From assembly GCF_000372845.1 (NCBI RefSeq), contig NZ_KB889963.1, positions 372,001 through 436,000 of the forward strand: a stretch of 64,000 bases of DNA. Direction: 5' to 3'. The notes under the pieces are model-generated. The model searched no databases. It was not told the origin of the DNA and was given only the letters and a program-made list of their open reading frames with translations. Source of the stretch: Methylocystis rosea SV97 (GTDB taxonomy: Bacteria; Pseudomonadota; Alphaproteobacteria; Rhizobiales; Beijerinckiaceae). Positions 29,967-38,457 of this stretch are shown here, piece by piece (the stretch's first letter is position 1; each line of letters begins with the position of its first letter). The position numbers and the translations under genes are program-made.

Positions 29967-30815
29967 ATGCAGAGCGATCCTTTCAGCGAAATTAACGCCA
30001 CCTTCCGAATGCTCTACGGCGCAAATCGCGACGAGGTGTTCGCATCGACGCCGGTCTCGGCGATTACATTGATCGGGACCGGCGAAATCTGGCGCATCGA
30101 GCATGGCGCGGTAGTAAAGTCCTATCCGCCGACGCCGTGGCTTTCGCAGGTCAAGTCGCTGATGCATGCGGTAATCGGCGTCCAGGGAACCTGGGCGCGC
30201 CTGGTGCGCGGCAGGGACCTCGAGTCCGCACGGCTTGCGGCGGTACGCCTGAATAAGGCGCTGGAGGAGGCCGTGTCGCGTTTGTCGCGTGAGCTGCCCG
30301 CCGAACTCGTGTCCCCCGCGCAAATCGTTCTGGGCCAGCTGCTTCAGCTCTCAGTCAACTGGGCCGCAGGTCAGATGGCGACGCCGGCGGAACTCCCGGA
30401 GGCTGTCGAAAAGGTTCAGGTCGAACTTGAAAAGATCATCACCGCGGTGGGAGAAGCGGTCTACGCGTCCATCGTCAGAGGCTTGCACAGTTTCATCGAC
30501 GAGACCGACCCTGCCGTCTGGGAGACCTGTCTCGTCTGCGTTTGCGGCGTGGCCTTTGGGCGCCGCGACAATATTGAAATCGCAGCCGCCATGTCGTTGA
30601 TGGGCGAAGAGTCGGTCGGAACGCGGCTTCTCTATCTCGAGAATGCCCACGATTTGCCTCAGGCCATGGCGTGTTTGGCTGCGGCTCTCGCCGATAGGGA
30701 TCTTGGAGAAGGCGTTTTCAACGATCCCTATCGCATATGGCGCGATCTTCTGGGCGACGTCGCCGCCCGGCATGTTGGCAAAGGCTTCTTCCCGACGCTC
30801 GGCCGTGATCGATAA
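29967..30815 (+). CDS. Unknown protein, 282 aa
   Basis: From ATG 29967 (GGGAG 11 nt upstream); an in-frame ATG at 29940 would add 9 residues. Soluble-looking, with an alpha-helical middle (ARLAAVRLNKALEEAVSRL; LPEAVEKVQVELEKIITAV) and a C-terminal half with a CxxCxC-like LVCVCGVAFGRR. No signal peptide or membrane segment. No family recognised. It converges with a tiny membrane ORF (stop-to-stop about 50 nt). Confidence 0.65.
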   Translation: MQSDPFSEINATFRMLYGANRDEVFASTPVSAITLIGTGEIWRIEHGAVVKSYPPTPWLSQVKSLMHAVIGVQGTWARLVRGRDLESARLAAVRLNKALEEAVSRLSRELPAELVSPAQIVLGQLLQLSVNWAAGQMATPAELPEAVEKVQVELEKIITAVGEAVYASIVRGLHSFIDETDPAVWETCLVCVCGVAFGRRDNIEIAAAMSLMGEESVGTRLLYLENAHDLPQAMACLAAALADRDLGEGVFNDPYRIWRDLLGDVAARHVGKGFFPTLGRDR

Positions 30816-30865
30816 CGATTGCGTTCTGAGCGTCAGCCAGAGACGCCGCCGTGCGACTGCAAAGC

Positions 30866-30994
30866 TTAGAAGAGGCCCGCGTTATAGGCGGCGACGTGAC
30901 TGAATTCGCCAAGGGCCATCGCGATGTTGAGCGCTTCGGCGGCCAGTGCGATAGCGACGACTCCAAAAATTCCTGTCGTGATCATCGGTCCCAT
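30866..30994 (-). CDS. Small membrane peptide, 42 aa
   Basis: ATG 30994 is preceded by AAAGGAG at 6-7 nt, the best Shine-Dalgarno in the area. The product is MGPMITTGIFGVVAIALAAE followed by ALNIAMALGEFSHVAAYNAG and LF: a single hydrophobic helix (about 4-28) with a short polar end. The frame stops cleanly at 30866. It lies just downstream of the kinase-phosphatase gene on the same strand (stop of that gene at 31115, 120 nt away), so it might be in the nitrate operon. Function unknown. Confidence 0.65.
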   Translation of the reverse strand: MGPMITTGIFGVVAIALAAEALNIAMALGEFSHVAAYNAGLF

Positions 30995-31114
30995 GACGTT
31001 CTCCTTTCTGCGTTAATCAGAAGTTAAGGAGAGACGCGCGCTGGCGCTGTGCGCCGTCGCACAAGCCCTGAAGGCCGGAAATCGCCCGGCTCAAGGAGAT
31101 CCCCTACGCCGCTG

Positions 31115-32821
31115 CTAGCGATAGAAAAGCGCGACCGCCAGGAAGAGCGCCAGCAGCAAACAGAGCGTTTGCCAGAAGATGAGGGGATTGCGTTCGTAGA
31201 GAGACTTTTTGCGCAGCGCCAGCGGTTGCCCCCGCGCCGCGCCGTTTTCAAGCTCGAAGGCGAACTCCAGCACATCGCCGAAACGATCTTCGCGCGCGAC
31301 GGCGATCGCTTTGACGATGGCGGCGTCGAGCCAGGCGGGGAGGTCGGCTCGCTTGAGGGAAAGCGGAAGCGGCTTTGTGAAGCGCGGTCTACTGAACGGC
31401 TCGATCTCGCCGTAGGGGTAACAACGGCCGAACATACGATAGACGGTGACCCCGAAAGCATAGAGATCCGACGCTTCGTCGCCGACGGCGCCGTCGAAAA
31501 GCTCGGGCGCCATATAGCTCGGCGTGCCGGGCGCATGCGCTTCCGGCAAATTCTCGAGGTTCGGCGCGCGGCAAACGCCGAGATCGACGAGCCGCAGCCC
31601 GCCATCCTTGAGCAAAATGACGTTGTCCGGTTTGATGTCGCGGTGGATGACGCCGCAGCGATGCAAGGTCGCGATCGCGCGCGACAAACGCGTCGCGATC
31701 GAAACGCCTTCGGCAAGATCGATGCGCGGCTCGCGCCGCAGGCGCCCCTCCAGCGTCTCGCCATCGTAATATGGCATCACCGAATACAGCCGGCTTTGTC
31801 TGCCCGGGAGCAGTTCGACGACTTCGCCGATGAACGGACTTCTCACCCGCGCCGCAACCCAGGCTTCATTGACGAAGGCGAGCCGGTAGGCGGCGTCATC
31901 GGCGACGCGCGGATGCGGAAACTTCAATACGACCGCTTTTCCGTTCTGCGTATCCGTCGCCCGCATCAGCCGACTGTAGCGCCCTTCAGAAAGAAGGCCG
32001 TCCATTCGAAACTCGTCGACAAGATTTCCGATTGCCGGCAGCTCGCCAATCGGCAAGGCTGCGAAGGCGCGGGACAAAGCGCGCTCGTCGGCCGGCGGCA
32101 CATCGATGACGTCAACGACAAGCGCAGTGACATTGTCGTGGCTGCCCGCCTCGAGCGCCGTCTGAACGATTCTCTCCGACGTCTCCTGCGGCCCGCCCCT
32201 TTCGGCGAGCAGCGCACGAAGCTTGGCGTCTGGCAACACCCCATGAACGCCGTCCGAACACAGCAGAAATCGATCATGCACACTGAGACTATGCATGCCT
32301 TGGTCGAACAAAAGCGCATCGTCGAAGCCGACCGCGCGAAGGAGCGCATGGGCGAAATCACCGCGACCGATCGTGTGGTCTTTCGTCAGTCGCTCGAGGC
32401 TGGCGCCAGCCAGTCGGTAGACGCGCGTATCGCCGACATGAAGGATGAAGGCGTTTCGACGCGACAGGATCAGCGCGCTGAACGTCGTCGCCATGCCTTC
32501 CAATGAAGGATCGACTCTCGACTGCGCCGCGATCCAGCTGTTAGCCGCTTCGAGCGAGCGGGCGGCGGCGCGACTGACGCCCAAGGTCTCCGGCTGCGCA
32601 TAGTAGCCATCGATGAAGGTGCGCACAGCAGTCTCAGCCGCGGCGCGCCCGCCCTTGTGGCCGCCAACGCCATCGGCGATGGCGGCGACGACGCCCTGCA
32701 CGGCGCCGGCGCCGCCTGGACCCAGGCAAAATGCGACATAGTCCTGGTTGTCAGGCCGTCTGCCTTTTTGCGTCGCAAAGCCCGCTTCGATTCGAAGATC
32801 ATGAACGACGCGGACCGACAC
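31115..32821 (-). CDS. Fused PP2C phosphatase and Ser/Thr protein kinase, tail-anchored
   Basis: 568 residues. The N-terminal PPM/PP2C domain (1-245) has the metal aspartates in RPDNQD (23-27), IADGVGGH (D50), CSDG (D190) and SHDN (D229). A protein kinase domain (about 275-520) has K300 (VVLKF), HRDIKPDN (393-400) and DLG (413-415, in place of DFG), then the APE helix (MAPE). The Gly-rich loop is poor. A C-terminal segment (about 548-566) is a membrane helix, so the catalytic domains face the cytoplasm. It ends the nitrate operon, 14 nt after narK. Such fusions are known beside nitrate genes; the substrate here is unknown. Confidence 0.88.
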   Translation of the reverse strand: MSVRVVHDLRIEAGFATQKGRRPDNQDYVAFCLGPGGAGAVQGVVAAIADGVGGHKGGRAAAETAVRTFIDGYYAQPETLGVSRAAARSLEAANSWIAAQSRVDPSLEGMATTFSALILSRRNAFILHVGDTRVYRLAGASLERLTKDHTIGRGDFAHALLRAVGFDDALLFDQGMHSLSVHDRFLLCSDGVHGVLPDAKLRALLAERGGPQETSERIVQTALEAGSHDNVTALVVDVIDVPPADERALSRAFAALPIGELPAIGNLVDEFRMDGLLSEGRYSRLMRATDTQNGKAVVLKFPHPRVADDAAYRLAFVNEAWVAARVRSPFIGEVVELLPGRQSRLYSVMPYYDGETLEGRLRREPRIDLAEGVSIATRLSRAIATLHRCGVIHRDIKPDNVILLKDGGLRLVDLGVCRAPNLENLPEAHAPGTPSYMAPELFDGAVGDEASDLYAFGVTVYRMFGRCYPYGEIEPFSRPRFTKPLPLSLKRADLPAWLDAAIVKAIAVAREDRFGDVLEFAFELENGAARGQPLALRKKSLYERNPLIFWQTLCLLLALFLAVALFYR

Positions 32822-32835
32822 GGCTGTTCCTCAGC

Positions 32836-34098
32836 TCAGATTCGCGCGCCGGAAACGGCGCCCCAGGTCGTGCGCCAACGCGTCTTCACGAAGATCAAAC
32901 CGACGAGGCCGAGCAGCGCAAGGAAACCGAAGAAGACGAACCCGGCGGTGAAGCCGCCCGTCGCGCCTTTGGAGTAGGCGAGCGTCTTGGCGAGGAAAAA
33001 TCCGCCAAAACCGCCTGCGGCGCCGACGAGGCCGGTCATCGCGCCGATCTCCCGGCGAAAACGCTGCGGCAGCAATTGAAACACCGCGCCATTGCCCATG
33101 CCGAGCGATAACACGCCAACAGAGAACAGCGCCACCGCGGCAAAGGCGACGGGCGGCAACTGCATCAGACCCCATCCCGCAACGCCTTTCGCAGGGGCCG
33201 GTCCCACTGGCAGAAAGGCGACGGCGAAATAGCAGGCGGAGACGAGAACGAAGAGGAAGCACAACGTCTTCACCCCGCCGATGCGGTCCGCGATATAGCC
33301 GCCGACGGGCCTGAAACCCGAACCGAAAGCGACGATCAGCGCGACCATGAGGCCCGCGGCGACTCCCGTGGCGTGATACTGCGTCGTGAAATAGAGCGGA
33401 AGCGCCGAAGCAAGACCAACGAAGCCGCCGAAGGTGATGAAGTAGAAAAACATGAACCAGCGGCTGTCGGAGTCCGCGAGCATTCTGCCGTAGTCGGCAA
33501 GAGCAATCGTCGTTTTGCCGCCGGGCGCGTCCTTGGCGGCCAGCGAATAAATCAGCAGCACCAAAACCATCAGCGCGAGCAGTACGCCATAGACGGTCTG
33601 CCAACCGTAAGCCTCGGCGATCGAGGGCGCAAAAAGCGTGTCGAGCACGACCCCCATATTGCCGGCGCCGGCGATGCCCATCACCAGGCCCTGATATTGC
33701 GGCGGATACCAGCGGCCCGCCTGCGGCAGGGCGACGGCGAAGGACGCGCCGGCGAGCCCGAGAGACAGACCGAAAAGCGCGATGGCGATCGAACTACTCA
33801 GGCCAAAGACGCACACCAGAGATACCGCGAACATCACGATCGCCTGCGCGAGGATGCCCGTCATCTTCGGGCCGATCGCGTCGGCGAGGAGGCCGAGCGG
33901 AACGCGAAAGAAGGCGCCGCCGAGAACTGGAATCGCGACGAGCGAGAGTTTGTCCTCGACGGAAATCGGCATGCCTTTGGTGATGTAAATCATCAGCGGG
34001 CCGAGTGAGACCCAAGCCATGAAGCTGATATCAAAGTAGAGGAAGGCCGCAAGCAACGTCGGCCAATGACCGGCCTTTTTAAAATCCGACAGTTTCAT
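32836..34098 (-). CDS. narK: Nitrate/nitrite transporter, MFS NarK family
   Basis: 420 residues with 12 predicted membrane helices. Nitrate-signature-like GIAGAGNMGVVLDTLFAP and a second Gly/Asn-rich GMGNGAVFQLLPQRFRREIG in the C-terminal half identify the NNP subfamily. It imports nitrate for the reductase. Start ATG 34098 has AAGGAG about 8 nt upstream and lies inside the end of nasA (20-nt overlap), so translation is coupled. Confidence 0.93.
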   Translation of the reverse strand: MKLSDFKKAGHWPTLLAAFLYFDISFMAWVSLGPLMIYITKGMPISVEDKLSLVAIPVLGGAFFRVPLGLLADAIGPKMTGILAQAIVMFAVSLVCVFGLSSSIAIALFGLSLGLAGASFAVALPQAGRWYPPQYQGLVMGIAGAGNMGVVLDTLFAPSIAEAYGWQTVYGVLLALMVLVLLIYSLAAKDAPGGKTTIALADYGRMLADSDSRWFMFFYFITFGGFVGLASALPLYFTTQYHATGVAAGLMVALIVAFGSGFRPVGGYIADRIGGVKTLCFLFVLVSACYFAVAFLPVGPAPAKGVAGWGLMQLPPVAFAAVALFSVGVLSLGMGNGAVFQLLPQRFRREIGAMTGLVGAAGGFGGFFLAKTLAYSKGATGGFTAGFVFFGFLALLGLVGLIFVKTRWRTTWGAVSGARI

Positions 34099-36859
34099 CA
34101 GATGCTCCTTCTTTCATGTTTGGCTTGTCCTCTCGCGCGAAATCGATCGCAGACTCGGCGGCGAGAGAAATCTTGATGAGACGTTGAATTTCCGGTTGGC
34201 AGGAGCCGCAATTGGAGCCTGCGCGAGTGGCCTTCCCGACGTCGAGCGCCGAGCAGCAGCCTTGTTGAATTGCCGCTTCGATTTGCTTTTGGCCGACGCT
34301 AAAGCATGAACAGACGAGCGGACCGTCATTCGTCAGTTGTCGGCTCGAGCGACCGGACAACAGCGACAGCCGTTCTGACTGATCAAGACGATCGCGGGCG
34401 AAGAGTTCGAGCGCCAGGTCCCAGGATTGTGCAACGGGAGACAAAGCCCAGATGAGCGTTGCGCGGTCCCCGACGAAGGCTGCCCCCGAGAGAAGACTCT
34501 TGGTTTCGTCAATCAATTGTATGACGTCTTCGCTCGCGGCAGCTGTGCGGATGACGTCTGTCCAGGCGTCATCCGACAGGTCGGCGGCGACGCGATAGCC
34601 GTAGCCATTGGCGACGGCGACGCGCGCCCACCATACGCCCTCGGGCAACGTGATCGAGCCGCGCGAGAGGAGGAAGCCCTGGCGCGCGAAGCGCAGAGGC
34701 GTGATGATGGCAGGCGTCGCCTTCGATTCCGGCTGTCCCGAGAAAGGATCGACACAGGGCGCGACAAGTGCGCCAATGCGCGCATCCGCGGCGGTTTCAT
34801 CGGTCCAGTGAATCGGCGCAAAAATATGCCCGGCAGGCTGTCTTACAGTCGCCACTGCGCGCAAGACGCAACTCCCATACGGCGTCGCGACGCGGGCGAA
34901 ACCGCCGTCTTCTACGCCAAAGTGTTCAGCGTCCGACGGGTGAACCTCGACAAAGGGTTCAGGAAGATGCCGCGCAAGGCGAGGGCTCGCGCCAGTGCGC
35001 GTCATGGTATGCCATTGTTCGCGAATGCGGCCGGTGTTGAGCCGAAGCGGAAAGTCCTTCGTCAATGTGGTCGCCAAGTTCGGCTTCGCCGGCGCAATGA
35101 ATTTCGCGCGTCCATCTTGCGAGATGAAGCCCCCTTCAGCGAAGAGGCGCGCTCGGCCCTTGCCGTCGCCCTCATCAATCGGCCACTGCGTCGGCTCGAG
35201 CGCGTCATATTGGGCGTCGCTTAAGCGCGCGAGACCGCCAATATCGAAGGCCCGCGTTGCGTCATTCTCGAAAGCCGAAAGCGCGGCGTGTTCGCGAAAA
35301 ACATCTGCAGATGAGCGATAGGCGAAGCCTGCAAAGCCCATGCGTCGCGCGACATCGGCGAAGAGCGACCAGTCGGCGCGAGTCTCTCCCGGCGGGGGTA
35401 GAAAAGCGCGCTGACGCGAGATGCGGCGCTCCGAATTCGTCACCGTGCCGCTCTTTTCGCCCCACGCCTGCGCCGGCAGGAGCAAATGCGCGCCGCTATT
35501 GATCGTGTCGTTCGACGCCACATTGTCGGAGACGATGAAGAGTTCGAGCTTGCCGAGAGCGGCGCGCACGGCGTTGGCGTTTGGAAGCGACGCCGCCGGA
35601 TTGGTGCCGACGACCCACAGCGCCTTGATGTCGCCGCGCGCGATGGCGTCAAACATCTGCACCGCCTTCAGCCCCTCGCGCGTCGCCATTCGTGGCGCAT
35701 TCCAGAATCGGCGAACGCGGTCGATGCTTTCGATCTCAAAACCCATATGCGCGGCGAGGCTATTCGCAAGTCCGCCGACTTCGCGCCCGCCCATGGCGTT
35801 GGGCTGGCCGGTCAGGGAGAAGGGCGACGCGCCAGGTTTGCCGACTCGGCCCGTCGCGAGGTGACAATTAATGATGGCGTTGACTTTGTCGGTCCCCTGC
35901 GCCGACTGATTGACGCCCTGCGAGAAGCAAGTGACCGTGCGCGGCGTCTGCGCGAATAATTCGAAGAAGGACGCGATGTCGACCTCGCGCAGTCCGGTCG
36001 ACGCGGCAGTCCCTTCAATCGACGGCGCGATGGTCTGTGCGGCCTTCAGGGCCTGCGTCAGCCCCGTCGTAAGACGGCGGATGTAATCATCGTCGAAGGC
36101 GCCGAGCTTCGCGAGATAGACAAGCAGGCCGCAAAACAGCGCCTGATCCGCGCCCGGCGCGATTTGCAGAAACAGGTCGGCGCTTTCAGCCGTCGGGGTG
36201 CGGCGCGTGTCGATGACGACGAGCTTGGCGTTGCGCTCCTCCTTGTTGCGCATGATGCGCTGGAAGAGCACTGGATGACACCAGGCGGCGTTGGAGCCGA
36301 CGAGAACGATGAGGTCGGCTTGGTCGAGGTCTTCGTAGCAGCCCGGCACGACGTCGGCGCCGAAAGCGCGCTTGTGGCCCGCGACCGTGGAGGCCATACA
36401 CAGGCGCGAATTTGTGTCGACATTGGCCGAGCCGATAAAGCCCTTCATCAGCTTGTTGGCGACGTAATAATCTTCGGTCAGCAACTGCCCCGAGAGATAG
36501 ACCGCGACGGCGTCAGGACCGTGCTCATCGACGATGCGGCGAAATCCGTCCGCGGCTTCATCCAGCGCCGCATCCCAGCTCACGCGCGCGACGGCGCCGT
36601 CGGCCTGTCGGCGCATCGGATGGAGAAGGCGCCCTTCGAGCCCGAGCGTTTCCCCAAGCGCCGATCCCTTTGAGCAGAGCCGCCCAAAATTTGCCGGATG
36701 CGCCGGATCGCCAATCACGTCGGCGCCATTTGCGGACGCGAGCACGCCGCAACCGACGCCGCAATAGGGGCAGGTCGAGCGCGTCGTCGTCGCCTGAACA
36801 GGCGCGATGCTGTTGTGCAGATTTTCAAGCGCCGCCGGCGCCAGGACTTCATCGAGCAT
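34079..36859 (-). CDS. nasA: Assimilatory nitrate reductase, molybdopterin catalytic subunit
   Basis: Reduces nitrate to nitrite in the cytoplasm. About 926 residues from ATG 36859 (GAGG 6 nt upstream; the frame continues to TTG 36871). N-terminal [4Fe-4S] cysteines CPYCGVGC (C30, C33, C37) and C62, bis-MGD-binding body, and a C-terminal BFD-like [2Fe-2S] domain (CSCFSVGQKQIEAAI; GSNCGSCQPEIQRLI). This matches NasA/NarB-type enzymes with a fused electron-entry domain. The upstream reductase ends just before the start, and narK overlaps the end. Confidence 0.96.
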   Translation of the reverse strand: MLDEVLAPAALENLHNSIAPVQATTTRSTCPYCGVGCGVLASANGADVIGDPAHPANFGRLCSKGSALGETLGLEGRLLHPMRRQADGAVARVSWDAALDEAADGFRRIVDEHGPDAVAVYLSGQLLTEDYYVANKLMKGFIGSANVDTNSRLCMASTVAGHKRAFGADVVPGCYEDLDQADLIVLVGSNAAWCHPVLFQRIMRNKEERNAKLVVIDTRRTPTAESADLFLQIAPGADQALFCGLLVYLAKLGAFDDDYIRRLTTGLTQALKAAQTIAPSIEGTAASTGLREVDIASFFELFAQTPRTVTCFSQGVNQSAQGTDKVNAIINCHLATGRVGKPGASPFSLTGQPNAMGGREVGGLANSLAAHMGFEIESIDRVRRFWNAPRMATREGLKAVQMFDAIARGDIKALWVVGTNPAASLPNANAVRAALGKLELFIVSDNVASNDTINSGAHLLLPAQAWGEKSGTVTNSERRISRQRAFLPPPGETRADWSLFADVARRMGFAGFAYRSSADVFREHAALSAFENDATRAFDIGGLARLSDAQYDALEPTQWPIDEGDGKGRARLFAEGGFISQDGRAKFIAPAKPNLATTLTKDFPLRLNTGRIREQWHTMTRTGASPRLARHLPEPFVEVHPSDAEHFGVEDGGFARVATPYGSCVLRAVATVRQPAGHIFAPIHWTDETAADARIGALVAPCVDPFSGQPESKATPAIITPLRFARQGFLLSRGSITLPEGVWWARVAVANGYGYRVAADLSDDAWTDVIRTAAASEDVIQLIDETKSLLSGAAFVGDRATLIWALSPVAQSWDLALELFARDRLDQSERLSLLSGRSSRQLTNDGPLVCSCFSVGQKQIEAAIQQGCCSALDVGKATRAGSNCGSCQPEIQRLIKISLAAESAIDFAREDKPNMKEGASDETVGF

Positions 36860-36867
36860 GAGCGGCC

Positions 36868-38457
36868 TCAATAGACGTCCTGTTGATAGCGCCCGCTCTT
36901 CTTGAGCTGCGCGACGAAGGCGACCGCTTCATCGGCGTTGCGGGCGCCGAATTCGGCGACGACGTCGACAAGCGCGCGTTCGACATCCTTGGCCATGCGC
37001 TGCGCATCGCCGCAGACGTAAAAATGCGCGCCTTCCGCCAGCCACGCCCATAATTCACGCCCGGACTGGCGCATGCGGTCCTGCACATAGAATTTTTCTG
37101 CGCCGTCGCGCGACCAGGCGAGCGACAGACGCGTGAGCAGACCTGTCGCCTTCATCGTTTCGAATTCGTCGGCGTAGAAGAAATCGCAGGCTGAACGCTG
37201 GTGTCCAAAGAAGAGCCAGTTCCTGCCGGGCGCGCAGGTCGCCGCGCGCTCCTGCAGAAAAGCGCGAAACGGCGCAACGCCGGTGCCAGGCCCGATCATG
37301 ATGATCGGCGTCGTGGGATCGTCTGGCAGCGCGAAGCCATGCGCCGACTGCACATAGACCGGAAGGCTGTCGCCTGGCGCGATGCGTTCGGCCAGAGAGG
37401 TCGAGGCGACGCCAAGACGCTTTCGCTTGCCGACGACATATCGAACCGCGTCGACAGTCAGCGAGAGGCGTCCCGGCGTCGCCTTGGGGGAGGAGGAGAT
37501 GGAATAGAGGCGCGGCTGCAGCGGCTCCAGCGCTTCGACAAAGGCTTCCGGATGTGGCCGCGCGCCTGGAAATTTCTGCAGCACGGAGAGCACGTCGAGC
37601 GTTGCCGCGTCGCCGTCAGGATCTTTGCCCTGCGCCAGCAAACGCGCCTTCTCGCGCTGCGCGCCGCCGGTAATGAAGGAGATCAACTCGAAAAGCGCAT
37701 CAGGCGCCGGAGACAGCGAAACGTCACTGAGCAAGGCGTCGCGAAGAGTTTTGTCGCGCACCGGCGTCACATGCGAGGCGCCGAGCATGGCGATGATCTG
37801 GTCGACGAGGCCGAGATCATTTTTGGGAAACACGCCGAAGCTGTCGCCAACTTTGTAGCTGAGTTCGGTGGCGCCGAGATCGAACTCGATATGCCAGGTG
37901 TCTTTTTCCGAACCGTCCTTGTTCAGCCGACGGCGAGAAGCGAACGTCGCCCGTGCCGGATTATCCCGCGAGCAGCCGGGCGCCGCAACGTTAGTGGGTT
38001 CAACTTGCGCAACAATGGCCGGCGCCGGCGAAGGCTGATCCAGCTCCGCCGCAAGCGCCTTCAGCATGCGCGCCGTGTCCTTGCCGCCGGGCGCGCAGAG
38101 ATTGAGGCGCGCTTCCTTTCTAGTGGCCAGAGCCTCCGCATAGGTCTCGCAAATGTAGCCGCACTGGCCGCAGTCCTGTTGCGCCATGGCCGCCATCAGG
38201 CGGCGACGCAGCGGACGGCCTTGGGCAAGCTGCATGCGCGATTCGAGCGCCAGCGTCTGGTCATGCCACGGCGCCTCGCCATCGTCGTTATCGGCGCCAG
38301 CCATTACAGCGGCGTTCGCTTCTGGCGTGAGCGGCGTGATCGAGCTGTCATCGGGCGCGGCGAAGCCGGCAAAAAAACCGCTGAGCCAGGCGCGCTGCTC
38401 GGGCGTGAAAGGCGCGTTCGGCGGAATGAGAAAAGGCGGGGAGGACTGATGAGTCAC
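36868..38457 (-). CDS. FAD/NADPH reductase (CysJ-type) with an N-terminal Cys cluster
   Basis: 529 residues. There is no flavodoxin (FMN) domain. The N-terminus has FTPEQRAWLSGFFAGF (17-32), also seen at the NirA N-terminus. A Cys cluster C96-x2-C99-x3-C103-x17-C121 (DCGQCGYIC, NLCAPGG) looks like a [4Fe-4S] site. The rest is the CysJ/CPR-type FAD and NADPH module (PRLYSISSSPKA; GPGTGVAPFRAFLQERA). It probably feeds NADPH electrons to NasA and/or NirA. GTG 38457 overlaps the nirA stop by 4 nt. Annotation pipelines usually call it sulfite reductase subunit alpha; context argues for nitrate/nitrite. Confidence 0.88.
   Translation of the reverse strand: MTHQSSPPFLIPPNAPFTPEQRAWLSGFFAGFAAPDDSSITPLTPEANAAVMAGADNDDGEAPWHDQTLALESRMQLAQGRPLRRRLMAAMAQQDCGQCGYICETYAEALATRKEARLNLCAPGGKDTARMLKALAAELDQPSPAPAIVAQVEPTNVAAPGCSRDNPARATFASRRRLNKDGSEKDTWHIEFDLGATELSYKVGDSFGVFPKNDLGLVDQIIAMLGASHVTPVRDKTLRDALLSDVSLSPAPDALFELISFITGGAQREKARLLAQGKDPDGDAATLDVLSVLQKFPGARPHPEAFVEALEPLQPRLYSISSSPKATPGRLSLTVDAVRYVVGKRKRLGVASTSLAERIAPGDSLPVYVQSAHGFALPDDPTTPIIMIGPGTGVAPFRAFLQERAATCAPGRNWLFFGHQRSACDFFYADEFETMKATGLLTRLSLAWSRDGAEKFYVQDRMRQSGRELWAWLAEGAHFYVCGDAQRMAKDVERALVDVVAEFGARNADEAVAFVAQLKKSGRYQQDVY

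Noticed and set aside
31049-32506. 485-codon plus-strand frame over the kinase-phosphatase gene
   Set aside because: Shadow of a gene with clear kinase and phosphatase motifs on the other strand.
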